This document shows, in pieces, positions 47,631 to 59,100 of a stretch of 64,000 bases of DNA; position 1 is the first letter of the stretch, and each line of letters opens with the position of its first letter. The notes under the pieces were generated by a model. That model made no database searches and was not told the origin of the DNA. It saw nothing but the letters and a program-made list of their open reading frames with translations. A program made the translations under genes and the position numbers. The stretch covers positions 53,327,146 through 53,391,145 of the forward strand of contig CM048852.1 of NCBI GenBank assembly GCA_026545225.1. Reading direction: 5' to 3'. This DNA comes from Cornus controversa. Its lineage: Eukaryota > Streptophyta > Magnoliopsida > Cornales > Cornaceae.

Positions 47631-50600
47631 TCAGCTCCTGAAATGGTATTGGGATATGCTGTTAGTATTGGCTATTGGTGGAGAGTAATGGTGGTGAAGG
47701 ATGGTGTTAGGAAAGCGAGGTTGATGAACAGCAGCTGATGAAGTAACCATAGTTGAAGTAGCGAATCCTGATGATGCTGCAGTAGAGAGGAGCAATCCTG
47801 GAGTAGCTCCGACATAAGGGCCCTGGAATTGCCATGCCCAGTTGGGGAAGTAATCAACTTCCATTCTCCTTTCTATTGCTCTTTCCTGTAACAGAGATCG
47901 TGGCATAGTTAATTAACAGAACTTAGAGTTCCTCTCAGCAAGGATTGGCAATAATATCATGTATTAACTAGCAACAATAACTAGAAGGTCGTATGTTAAT
48001 TAGTCAGAAAATTAGATGGACATCTGCAACATCACAATGCAAATTTAATATCATTAGGAGATTCCACAAAGCTTTACAACAGTGAAAGAAACTACATAAG
48101 CTTTACTCAAATTTCAGGCTAGGTAATTGCTAATTGGAAATTTTGCAGAAAAATTAACTTGTATGGATGAAATTAACGAGTGAGGTGATGTAGCTGCCAG
48201 TAGGCAACTAATTAAGTTTCTGGATGAGGTGTTAAAATAAAATATTTTCATATAAAGAAAACCCAACTGAAGTCCCGGAATTCATTTATATTATCAGAAT
48301 GAATTGAAGAAGCTATGGCAATAAAATTGAAGAAGTCGACGAATGACAAATGACAAATGTGGAGGAAAACAGATTTATATACTTCAAGAACAGCTTATTG
48401 AAATATTTAAATAATATCACCTTATAGATGGGAAAGGTACTGATATCCGCGCCACTCCAAAGAGGAGGAGGGTGCTCGGATATCATTGCTGGGCCATTTG
48501 GTAGTTCAGGCCTCATTGTCACTGAAGCAGAGTTCTCAATCTGCAAGACAAACAGAAGTCCAAGGTGAGCTGAGACCTAGCCTAAAATTTAAATTCCAAA
48601 TGCAGAGCAGAACTGAGCGAACGAGACTTTGGATATGTGATTTCAAAATTACCCTTGTTCTCATGTCCTCAGGAATGGGATCTGAGCCATGTAGGAAATG
48701 GAACTTCCCCGCATTTTTGTTATCATTTAGGCTACCAGCAACATGAGGAGGCGCAATGCCCAAGTTAAGATCAAGAGTGTGGCTACTGCCTGCATCTGAA
48801 GCGTTGAGGAACAATTTCTAAGTGAACTATGAACAATGATTAGTTTCCTATTTGCAAAAGAAAATGATGGAAATTCATCAAGAGATTAGATCAAACAAAA
48901 ACTTGGACGAGTGTTACCTTCATTATCAGCCTCAGAACCTAACTCCCCTTCATATGTGCTTGCCTCAAAGTTAGTGACTGCTTCCCTTCCATTGCATTTG
49001 ATAGCAGCCTTGTCATAAGCCCTGATTTTAACCAAACAAACATGTATAAAGTCAGTTAGAATCTCAAAATCTTGGCAGGCCAAAGTTACATCCAGCACAA
49101 AGAAGAGCGAGTTTATGATTGTCATGACCTTGCTGCATCCACCTCACTGTCAAACAGTCCGAGATATATATATCTGCAGAGAAGAAAATAAACACCAATC
49201 AATGAATACAGTACCATCCATCACATTTTTATTGCTCTCCCTCACATCCCTCCACTGTTTCATTCACGAGGAGAAAGAATAAGTGTAATTTCAGTTCATG
49301 AAATCACAACATCTCAATAGGCACATCCAAGAACACTAGCTATAAATATAATTTCAATTCGAATTGTTCCTCACTTCTTGCCAAGGAATTGCCCCATTCG
49401 AGCTTCCCATCGCCCACATTTGTGCAGAGTTACTCCCCTGTATTTTGAGCTACCTCTTGAGAAGCCGGTGCTCTGGCGACGAAGGATATGAACAAATTCT
49501 TCCTTTGTCAAGTTCCTCATCTGCAGAAAAGTAAAAACAAAACAAAGCAATACCTAACAAAGCTTCTTATAGAACTGGAGCATTGAGTTTAACTAACAAT
49601 CTACCACAATGCACCTGCTTAAGATCTTCCTCATAATCGCTTATATTGAAATTGATATCAGCATCCACTCCACGGAACTTTATTGCAGCACGATCATATG
49701 CCCTGAGACCATAGATCAATAATACAATAAACTTCCAGCGTTAATTACAAGAGAAACAACAAATAACAGCAATTCTTAAAAAATTCAGTCCATTAAAATC
49801 TTTACCTAGCTGCAGCATGTGCAGTATCAAATCCCCCTATATAAATCACACAAAAATTCATGAAAACAAGTCATATCAGTAACTAAGCACGAACACAGTA
49901 ATGGCTTGCTTTCTAGCAGAAGTAATAAACAAAGTGCAACTAAACTCACAGATTACATTTCCTTACCCAAATACACTTGCTTCCCACAATCCCTGTAACA
50001 AACACAAACAAGCCATTAAAATAATAATCATAATTTTTTAAGAATACTAAATGGAATACACATAAAATCGTACAGTAGGAGACCACAAGTTAATACTAAA
50101 TACAATTCCGAAGTATGTGCATCAAATCAAACAAATTGAAAGATCACTACAATCAAAATGCTCTCGCAAATTTCACTACCAATTATGCATACAAAATATA
50201 GAATGTAAATTAAATGATACAAAAATGAACGAAATATTCCAAGAAATTGTAAGATAGACTAACCAAATATGTGATTCCCATCTTCCTGTTCTTCGATAAA
50301 ACGTAACACCCCGATATTGCGAGCTCCGAGACCTCGGTCCCCTCCGACTCTTCTTCACTTGTCGCGGCACGATCCTCTGCTCCGGCGAACCACCGTAATT
50401 TCCCTCCTTAAATGAATGATCCAACCACGGACGCTGCGATGAAGACGCCTCTCCGCCTCCACTCGCCGGAAAAAGATTCTGCGCGACAAAACCTGACCTA
50501 ATGCTCCGATTCTCATCGTCTTCACCTTGATTACAATCTATATTGCCTTTCAGTACATTAAAGTTATACTCAATGGTATAGCTGTTGCGATGATTGGCGT

Positions 50601-50784
50601 GAGTAGAGCACGAGTCCTCGTCGCCACCGTAGCTGGCAGTTTCGGCATTGACGACGGAGGAATTAGAGGTGGCGGAACAGTCCATTTGGCTGCCGGAAAA
50701 TTCCAGAAACTTCTCCTTAACCATTTCCAGTCCATCTGAGGCTGAATCAGTCGAAGCAACACTGAGATTGAGGTCCAACATCAT
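47631..50784 (-). CDS. TOE1: AP2-type transcription factor, TOE1/RAP2.7-like
   Basis: Ten coding exons: 50784-50264, 49992-49967, 49836-49806, 49702-49615, 49520-49375, 49173-49129, 49021-48918, 48795-48653, 48540-48421 and 47885-47631, all GT-AG, giving 492 aa. The N terminus [11 protein letters not shown] holds an LDLNL motif, and a basic stretch [10 protein letters not shown] (144-153) is a likely nuclear signal. The first AP2 domain is about 156-213 ([34 protein letters not shown]) and the second about 248-305 ([35 protein letters not shown]). A second EAR-like motif LDLNL lies at 328-332. The 26- and 31-nt exons are typical of the family. The last exon carries a miR172 site. TOE-type proteins are nuclear repressors that delay flowering and phase change through TOPLESS-type co-repressors. 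The double ATG makes the start ambiguous by one residue. Looks intact. TOE1 and RAP2.7 name the same Arabidopsis gene; other TOE members are possible. Confidence 0.93.
47763..47783 (-). promoter_or_regulatory. miR172 target site
   Basis: The minus strand reads CTGCAGCATCATCAGGATTC within the last coding exon, over the codons for residues 443-449 (TAASSGF). This matches the remembered conserved miR172 site of AP2/TOE mRNAs, with the usual G:U-type difference near the miRNA 5' side. It implies cleavage and translational control by miR172. Confidence 0.92.
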
Positions 50785-51340
50785 TCCGCTCCTCAATTCT
50801 TATCGAATCCCTAGATGTTACACAGTGATATATAGTCTATATATGTATAAAAATCAGTACAAATCGGATCGAAATACACGAGAGAGACTTAAACTTTATA
50901 GGAATTCAACAGTTTGATAAAGGAATGCTAGAGAGAGAGTCGAGCGATTTGTACGAAAAAGAAATGAGGATCGAACTAACAAAAAAAGAAAGGAAACGAA
51001 CAAAAACATGCTCATATGTACATGTATATATGTAAATTTAGATATATTTATATAAATAGAGAGAGAGGCTAAGATACGATTAAGGTTAGCATTATTTTTT
51101 TCAGTTTAGTGAGAGAGGAGAGAGATTTAATGGTAAGTAGAAATCAGTTACCGACGAGAAGAGGAATCGTGGCCGGCTGTCGGGACTCAGGTAGAGCGAG
51201 AAACAGTTGTAGAGAGAGAAAGCAGGACGTTTTATTGTGTGTGCTGGTGTCTGTTCCCGGAATAAACAACAAGAGGGAGAGGTATTTTAAGTTAGTGGCG
51301 CGTGGGCACACGCACGAGTCACATGAGAGAGAAAACTAAA
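50785..51340 (-). promoter_or_regulatory. TOE1-like 5' UTR and promoter
   Basis: The sequence upstream of the ATG is rich in CT on the minus strand (GAGAGA runs on + at 50930-50940, 51059-51066 and 51108-51124). AT-rich stretches at 51020-51055 could hold a TATA box. TOE/AP2 genes often have a leader intron; no confident pair of splice sites was chosen here. Confidence 0.35.
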
Positions 51341-52906
51341 GAGTAAACTGCAAACAAGCCCCTGAACTTTAACATTTTTATAAATTGTTCCCTATCAGAA
51401 TAAATCACCTTCAATTACTTTCAAAAGTCAGCATATACCCGCAATCTATTAAATGGAATATGTAATTACAAAATTACTCCCGTGCTCGGAAAAAGGTTGT
51501 TGAACTTAAAATATATATATATATATATATATATCAAGGAAAACAAATTTGACCAGTATTTGCAAAAGTTGATGGGAGATAATATTCAAACTATTTCTTT
51601 CAATTATACTCCACTTGAAATTTTCAAAAATGAAATTACAAATCTATCTTTTCAAACGTGTATAGTAATATATTAGTTTTGAAAATTAAGAAAAAAGCAT
51701 AAGAAAAATGAAATGTGAAAATTATCTCCCATTTGTGAAAGTATGAAAGTTCAAAAAATAAATATTTTTTTTTAAATGGCAACGCAAACACAATTATATT
51801 TTGCCTCCAAAACTCAAACACTACAATGCCCTCTAAAAATACATTTGAGAGCATTGACTTGTCGTGTGAAGCCTGCCACGTAATGAACTCACACAATTTT
51901 TTTTAAAACATATTTGAAAAGTCATTTGATGAGGTTATTTGTTGGCATCTATTATTATTATTATTATTTTATTTTTTTAAAGAGTCCTTTCATTATTATT
52001 TGCCTCTTTTTTAAGAATGTATTTTTTTAATTCTTCTAGTTATACTATGCACCCGAAATAATTGTGATATATATGATGGATATTTACACTCTGTACTGGA
52101 GTTGTGATAATTATAAAGAGTCATAAGCCATTGGTACTTTGTTACTGAATTTTTTTCTTATTATTTTTTTACCCAAAAATGAAAAGGAGGTTTGGGTTTT
52201 ACTGTAGATGATGGAACTAAATTAATGATTGAGTGACTTGAGTGTGACTACACATTTTTAACTTTTAAGTGGACCGGTTAATAGCCATCATGACTGATAG
52301 TCCACGCTCCACTTTATCGCGCGTGTTTATTGTTTGCATCTGTGTTTTTCCACCAAGGAGATAAGGGAGATAAATGAATAGGAAATGCTGTTCACATAGA
52401 TACATTCTGAAAGGTGGCATCAGCGTCAGTGGCTCTTACTACTCTGAATAGTTGTTGTCAAATTTTTTCTTTTTTTTTTTTTTTGGTAGCAACTCAAATG
52501 CCCTAAAAGATTGTTTCATTTTATGTGTAATTATATGATAGAATACACGTATAAATAGGGTAACTACCATCAGATTTAATTATTTTCAGTTACATCTGTG
52601 AATTTTGGATTTTTCAATCAATTTTTTCTTCCGTTAGTGCAACGGAATCTGCATGACCAAAAAAGTGTATAAATTGTCATTTTTACTATTCTCATTCATG
52701 AAATGATATCTTTAATTTCATAATTATAATTATGGGTAAAATCATAAAATCAACACACAAAAAAATTATTAAATCTGATAGATTTCAGTGATAGAAGATG
52801 TAATCGAAAATATTGAAATCATAAAAAGTCTGATCAAAATATTACCTAAACTGAAAAAGTATAAGGGGTAACTATCCTATATTTTAACACAATCCCTACT
52901 CTAGAG
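51341..52906. other. Intergenic, AT-rich
   Basis: It starts with a fragment (AAACTGCAAACAAGCCCCTGA, 51345-51365) of the kind seen at plant DNA-transposon ends, but its partner end was not found. A TA microsatellite lies at 51512-51533. No gene was recognised. Confidence 0.4.
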
Positions 52907-53409
52907 TAGGGATTGCAATTTAACTCATTTCGTCCTATTTAAACCAGTTATGGAAAAGACTAAATGACTTTGGGGTGGGAGGAAAAAACCCACGAAGTTG
53001 CAGAGCAAAAATGGGGATAGACACCCTTGCTCGCCCAGCCTAGCCCCATTTATATTTACTATATTACCTTTATATAAATAATACATATACAAAATTATTC
53101 TTATATAGTTATATATATAAGATTTACTAGTTCAAATCTTATTGACGGTAAACATGTAAATTACGAATGACTTTATCACATAAAAATGCAAAAATTAAAA
53201 AGAGTACAATTATAAAAATAATCCCCTAAAAAAAAGTTCTTAAAAAAAATAAAAAAATTCACTCTGTCCCGTTTACGTCTCTTCCCGCCATGCCTCACCC
53301 TGCCGCGTTTATTAAATGAGGTGGGATGAGAATGGAGGGAGCTTTTCTAAATGGAGACGGAGATGGGGAAGGACACCCCCGCTCCATACCTGTCTCATTG
53401 TAATCCCTA
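52907..53409. mobile_element. hAT-like MITE, 503 bp
   Basis: The left end TAGGGATTGCAAT and right end ATTGTAATCCCTA are inverted repeats with one difference. The flanks CTCTAGAG (52899-52906) and CTCTGAAG (53410-53417) look like an 8-bp target duplication that has drifted. The ends and the GGGG/CCCC-rich subterminal blocks resemble the element at 31140-31876, so they are probably distant members of one group. Confidence 0.7.
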
Positions 53410-53417
53410 CTCTGAAG

Positions 53418-54652
53418 CGATTCATACCATGATCAGAAGAGAGAGCTCACGTGAACTCTCTTGATAACATTTTCTTTTATCATATTGCCATTTAACAAGT
53501 TAGCGACAAAGAAAAAGCTTCTTAGGTGATTGATGTTAATAAAATTAAAAATCCCAAAATATTTATGTATTCATTCATCAAACACAAGCTTAATTTCGTC
53601 TCATAGCAACTTTGTGCACATCACACTGGTTGATGCACTTTTCATCATAAGGTAAGTTCAACCAACCAAGTCATGAGACTCACCAACCAGTGACTACATT
53701 ATAACATGTTGGACCCGCCATAGAACCTCCTCGGTCTTTAACCTCACATCTGGATTTAAATTTTGTGAAATTTGGCAAAAACTTGCATGGTAACTAATTT
53801 GGAATATCTTACCCAAATCCCAAATCATTGACTCGAAGTAACGGGTGAATATTATACATACACGCGCGTGCTTACACACACACATATTTATACACACACA
53901 CGGTATATATTTGGATATAATTTTTAAATATATATATATATATCATTCCAGGAGGGAAGCTTATAATTCTTGTTAAAAAATGAACATTTTTGAATTGATG
54001 GAAGCTTATTAATTATAAGTTGGCAACTTGTTCATATGCTTGATGGCCAAATTGATGTAATATATGAACTAAGCTGTAGATAGTGGCCTATATTAAAATC
54101 TCATTAACACTTAGTTAGTAGTTTAACAAAACATATTGCTTAGTTAAGAATTAAAATAATGTTTGTATTATTATTTTACATGCATGACTTGAGGGAGATG
54201 AAATTATGATAAAATAAAACCATATTTTGGTTGTTTGCATTTGCATTGGATTCAAACAAAACAAATATCAATCAATATATATATAAGAAATTAAAATTTC
54301 TTGGTGCTTCAAAGCTGGATTCAAGTCACTTGTGACATATCATAATACTGCTAGATTTGGACAACTTGGTGGGTCCCACAGCATTATTATAAGACCACTA
54401 ATTTCTATCATGTCTGGAAAACACTCTAAATGGAATTCAAAGAAAATATCTTAAATTCATTTGATTAGACTCCCCTGAATTTCAGATGGCCTATTCATTC
54501 ATAACATTTATGTTTTAATCCATCTATAAAGGTGATGTTGATTAGACTCCCTTGGAATTCAATAATCCATTTATAAGAAATCATTTTTGAGTACCTAGGA
54601 AGAAGAATTCACCATATTTCTTCTTCTTTATGTGCTGTCATTTTGGGATTTC

Positions 54653-54696
<44 letters not shown>

Positions 54697-56109
54697 GGCA
54701 ATTTGAGGCTGCTGCTACTATTTCTTGAAACAATTTCATTCAGTAATGAATTTCTATATCAATTTTTGTTAAATAGAACATTGTAAGCTTCATACAATAA
54801 AGATGAATATGAAGAGGGAGAGGCCGGAGAGAATGGCATCAATAAGGACGGAATACGATTAAAAAAATGCCCTCAACCTCTCCTTAATCATCTCTTCTCC
54901 TTTATCATATTTTTAACAATCACAAAGATGCACTTTTTCTACATTTCTTTTCCCACGAACTCTCTCTCAATCCAAATGCAGTTTTTTTGACCAGTGTATA
55001 AATAATACAGCTAAACTTAAAATTTCTGTCTAAATGATAGCAACTCAAGCCCAGTTTCTAGACTCATTTACTAAACCTAGAACAATATTAAACTCAACTC
55101 GTGAACATACACTCTTGAATGTTCGTAAACATAGACTAATATAGAACTCGTGAACACATTCATAAACATAGCTCATGAACAAGACAAACCAATCTTGAAC
55201 ACAAGCTCTAATTGTGTGTGAACAAAATTTCTTGTTAAACGAGCTAAACCCAAACTCAACTTTTCAAGCTTGACACGATTCAGAGCCAAGTCCACAAAGG
55301 AAAGAACTAATCTCGAGTTCAGCTCGGTACATTCGCAGCCCTGAGTGGGGCTTCAAAGAATGAATGCCCCAAAGTTCAAACAGGCTTTAGAAGTGCATCC
55401 AAAAGCAGATTAATCCTGTATAGAGAAATTTGACAATTTGTCCTGATGCACTCCAAATTTGAAAACCTGAACATTTGCAACAATGATAGATATCATAAAA
55501 TAGAAAAAAAATCCAACTACCAAGACCCATTTCAGGGGACCAGCTAGATCAAAAAAATTCTCTTTAGCATCGACAAATACAATTTAGATGACTTAACACA
55601 TGCCAATGCAATTAACATTTCGACTTGAAACAGAATTATGCAAGAAGGCAAACATAAATTGACAATACCAAATTTGAACCGGACAAGAGACAACAGTAAA
55701 TTAAAGGAACAAGTGCTAGAATCATCACTACCTATAACATAATGGAGTAGGAATACTAAGAGAACAAATGCACTTGGACTCCAACCATGAAGCTGTAGAG
55801 AAATTTAATTGATGTCCAGACAACAAACCAACTTTAAACGATCATTAAGAAACTAAAACCCATTTCAGGGAACAAGCCACAACAATAGATATTAAACTTC
55901 TGTTGTAACAAAATTTCTTCACCAAGACATAAACGTTGACACCAAAACATGGAAGGAAATTGACTCCGCAATCGAACAAAATAACTTTATTCTAGTCATT
56001 TCCCTCCCATTAAATCTAATTAAAGTCTTGAAATGCAAACAAAACATAAAGACAACACCAAAAGTAACAAAGATTATAACTAAATGGATTCTAGAAGCTG
56101 AATATCAAA
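53418..56109. other. Intergenic and 3' flank of the RPL4 gene
   Basis: No gene was recognised. Alternating CA/GC/TA bases lie at 53860-53885 and 53928-53942, and a compound (TA)n(GA)n at 54655-54697. Segments around TTGATTAGACTCCCxTGAATT recur at about 54461 and 54538. On the minus strand AATAAA at 55991-55986, about 120 bases after the RPL4 stop, is a plausible poly(A) signal. Confidence 0.45.
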
Positions 56110-59100
56110 TCATTGGGAGACACCCAACCACTTTGAGAAGTTCTCGAACTCAGTGTAATCGCTGTCTGAGATCATTGTCTTGTACCACGCTTTGCCAGCA
56201 GCCTTACTTGCAGTCGCCTCCTCCTAACAGAGTTGAGGGGAAAATCAAACAAAATAAAGTCAGCCAAATTTCAAAATATTCTAGTTTCCTTAAGCACGAG
56301 AAAATTAAATATTATTACAGAATATTGATATTCATGAACAATCTGTGTAAGAAAGGGACACTGAACAAACTACCAAGGAAAAACGTCAGTCAAGTGCATG
56401 AAGGAATCTCTCCAACCATAGGTTGTGAATATTAAAAGTACAAAACTTGTTATTATGAAATCTGTTTCAAAGAGAAATATGAACAAGGACCTCAAGGTTC
56501 AAGGATAAGACATTTATACAAGTACATCAGTATGAAAAGCTCGTAATAACATTGATATTAGAGACAATTAATTTAAAAATGTAACAATAGAAAAATTGTT
56601 CAACAAGCAGAACAATGTAAACTAAATTCAACTAAAAATAAGAAATTCACATCAAGCATTTGATGCCTGTAAAAAGGACTGAACAGAAACCAAAACAGAT
56701 ATCAAGTCATGGTTGTCAAGATCGATGGAGGGTCCATAGGATCAGAATTGTAGGATCGGATCAAGGATTGAAAGATTCTATAAACGAGTATAAAAATAAC
56801 TTGAACTAACTTATTAAATAAAATTATTTACAAATAAATAGAGAATAACCGAGGCTAAACACAATATCATAAACATTTTGATTAACGTTTAAAGATACTT
56901 GACAAAGCACATGACAAACACTTGAACCAATTACTTGGTTTACTCTATGCAAGAACGACAATATTACAAAGAAGTAACCAAGGAAAATCCTAAACAAAGA
57001 AAAGGAACAGAGAAATAGAGAAAAAAACAATTTAGTTGCCTGAGCATTAAGACAGCCTAAACGAAGACAAAAAAGGAACAGAGAAATAGGGAGAAAAGAA
57101 CATTGTTTCCTACTTCTCTGAGCAATTTTTATGGAAAGACTAATTTTTCATTAAGAGGCAAAAAAGTATAGAGAGAGAGAGAGAGAATAGAGGAAAAAAA
57201 CAAACTCTCTTTTTTGTTTAGATTGGCAAATAATAGGCAGGGAATATGCGCTATCTTTGTTTTTTGTTTTGAAAAAGGATGGAAAAAAATTAAAAAAACA
57301 AGAAAGCAAAATAGAGGTAATTTTTGAAGTTTTGAGTCATACCTTTGAAGTTCAGAGCTGGGTCGTGTTTGCCTTCGAAATTGGGTTTCCGCATTTTGTT
57401 CTTTTTAAATGCTATTAGGCTAAATTGTTGGACATTTATATTTAAAAAGTTCAAATTTCTTTGCTAAGAATATCCTAAAAAGGAACAAACAACACAATTT
57501 AGTAGGATAGTATACGATCTTAACTCCAATCTTTCTGTGATCCTACTTCCAAGCAATTCTTCATGGGATCTGGATCTGGATCGATTCAGGCATTTGGGAT
57601 AGTAACACTCTACGATCCGAATCGGGATTTTAACAACCATTGACAAGTCTAGAAACAAAAGACGCTAGTGCAACCAAACGGCACCAATAAACACTGGGTG
57701 ACAGTGGGAAATGCAATTAACAACGTTTATCGGAAATAATACTAGTACCCCCCAAGTGGTGTCCCAACATTTAAATGGCATACAAGTATAGCTATTTGAC
57801 AGCTAATATTGTTAAAAAAAAACAAATAAAACATCATCTCCACAATGTAAATGTTCTTCATTTCAATCAAACCAAAAGGAGTAAAGAATGTAATCCAAAA
57901 ACAATTCTGAAACTGAAAACAGTAAACACTTGAGGGGGGGGAAAAAGTCTTCCATGAAATTTGAAGAATTTTACATGATCAGTTAGCAAAAAAGCATTTT
58001 CAGTTGATGAACATGTAAAACTCCCCAGATTCAAGAGAAGACTTTTTCCCTTTAATTGTTTATATCATTTCCAATTATGCAAATTCATTAAGCTAGAAAG
58101 AAGGGAAATTTAAAACGATCAAGTTAGAAAACATTCAAAACCAATCAAAAATTTGAATGACCTTTGATATGTTTTGATGAATTTGTTGTTCAGATTTGAT
58201 GAATATTAAGGTAGTTCTGTGAAGATCAGGGATCTCGTCCCAGTCACAAGAAAGAAACAGGACTACCTTAAAAAAATTCAAATATGAACAACAAATTCAT
58301 CAAAGCACATGCTCAATTAGATCGTTTTGATAAATTTGTTGTTGTGATTTGAATTATTTTAAGGTAGTTATGTCAAAACAGAAAGAGGGATGCTTTCCCC
58401 GGTCACAAATAAAGTGACAGGACTACCTTAAAAAAATTCAAATCTGAACAACAAATTCATCAATGCACATGCTCAATTAGATCGTTTTGATAAATTTGTT
58501 CTTCTGATTTGAATTATTTTAAGTTAGTTATGTCAAGACAGAAAGAGATCAGGATGCCTTCCCCGTCACAAGAAAGTGATAGGACTACCTTAAAATAATC
58601 AAATCTGAACAACCAATTCATCAAAACCATCTGAGGTTGGTTTTGAGTGTTTTCTAAATTGACCTTTTTCTCTAATTCCCCTTGCACACTTTTTTGGTTA
58701 ACCTTATTGTGTATGACAGTAGGTGTATGATGGCCCTCAAATTGAAAGTGGTGGTTTTTCTTTCAATTGAATAAGAAAGCACAGAGCTTTTATCTTTTTT
58801 ATTTTTATAATTCAATATAACAAACAATCATGGAAGAGACCCGAGAGGATGAGGTTAAGAGAGGGAAAATCGTAGGGGTCACCATCGTACTTTATAGCTT
58901 AATGAATTAGCATAATTGGAAATGGTATAAATTCAAAATATATTAACAATCAAATATCAATAATTGGCTATGATGAAACTTCAAGATGCTAATCAATACA
59001 GAAACCCAGAATTGTAATTGGTAAAAAAATGCCATGTTAAATTTGAAACATAATTCAAACTGTCAACAACCCTAATTTTGCTTGCATGTGCGAAAATTGA

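Noticed and set aside
50527-50917. Open frames on the + strand and in other minus frames over TOE1-like exon 1
   Set aside because: They are shadows of the coding exon; only the frame starting at 50784 shows AP2 features.
56028-56435. 135-aa open frame on the + strand
   Set aside because: It runs antisense across RPL4 exon 2 and its flank; only the minus-strand reading matches a known protein.
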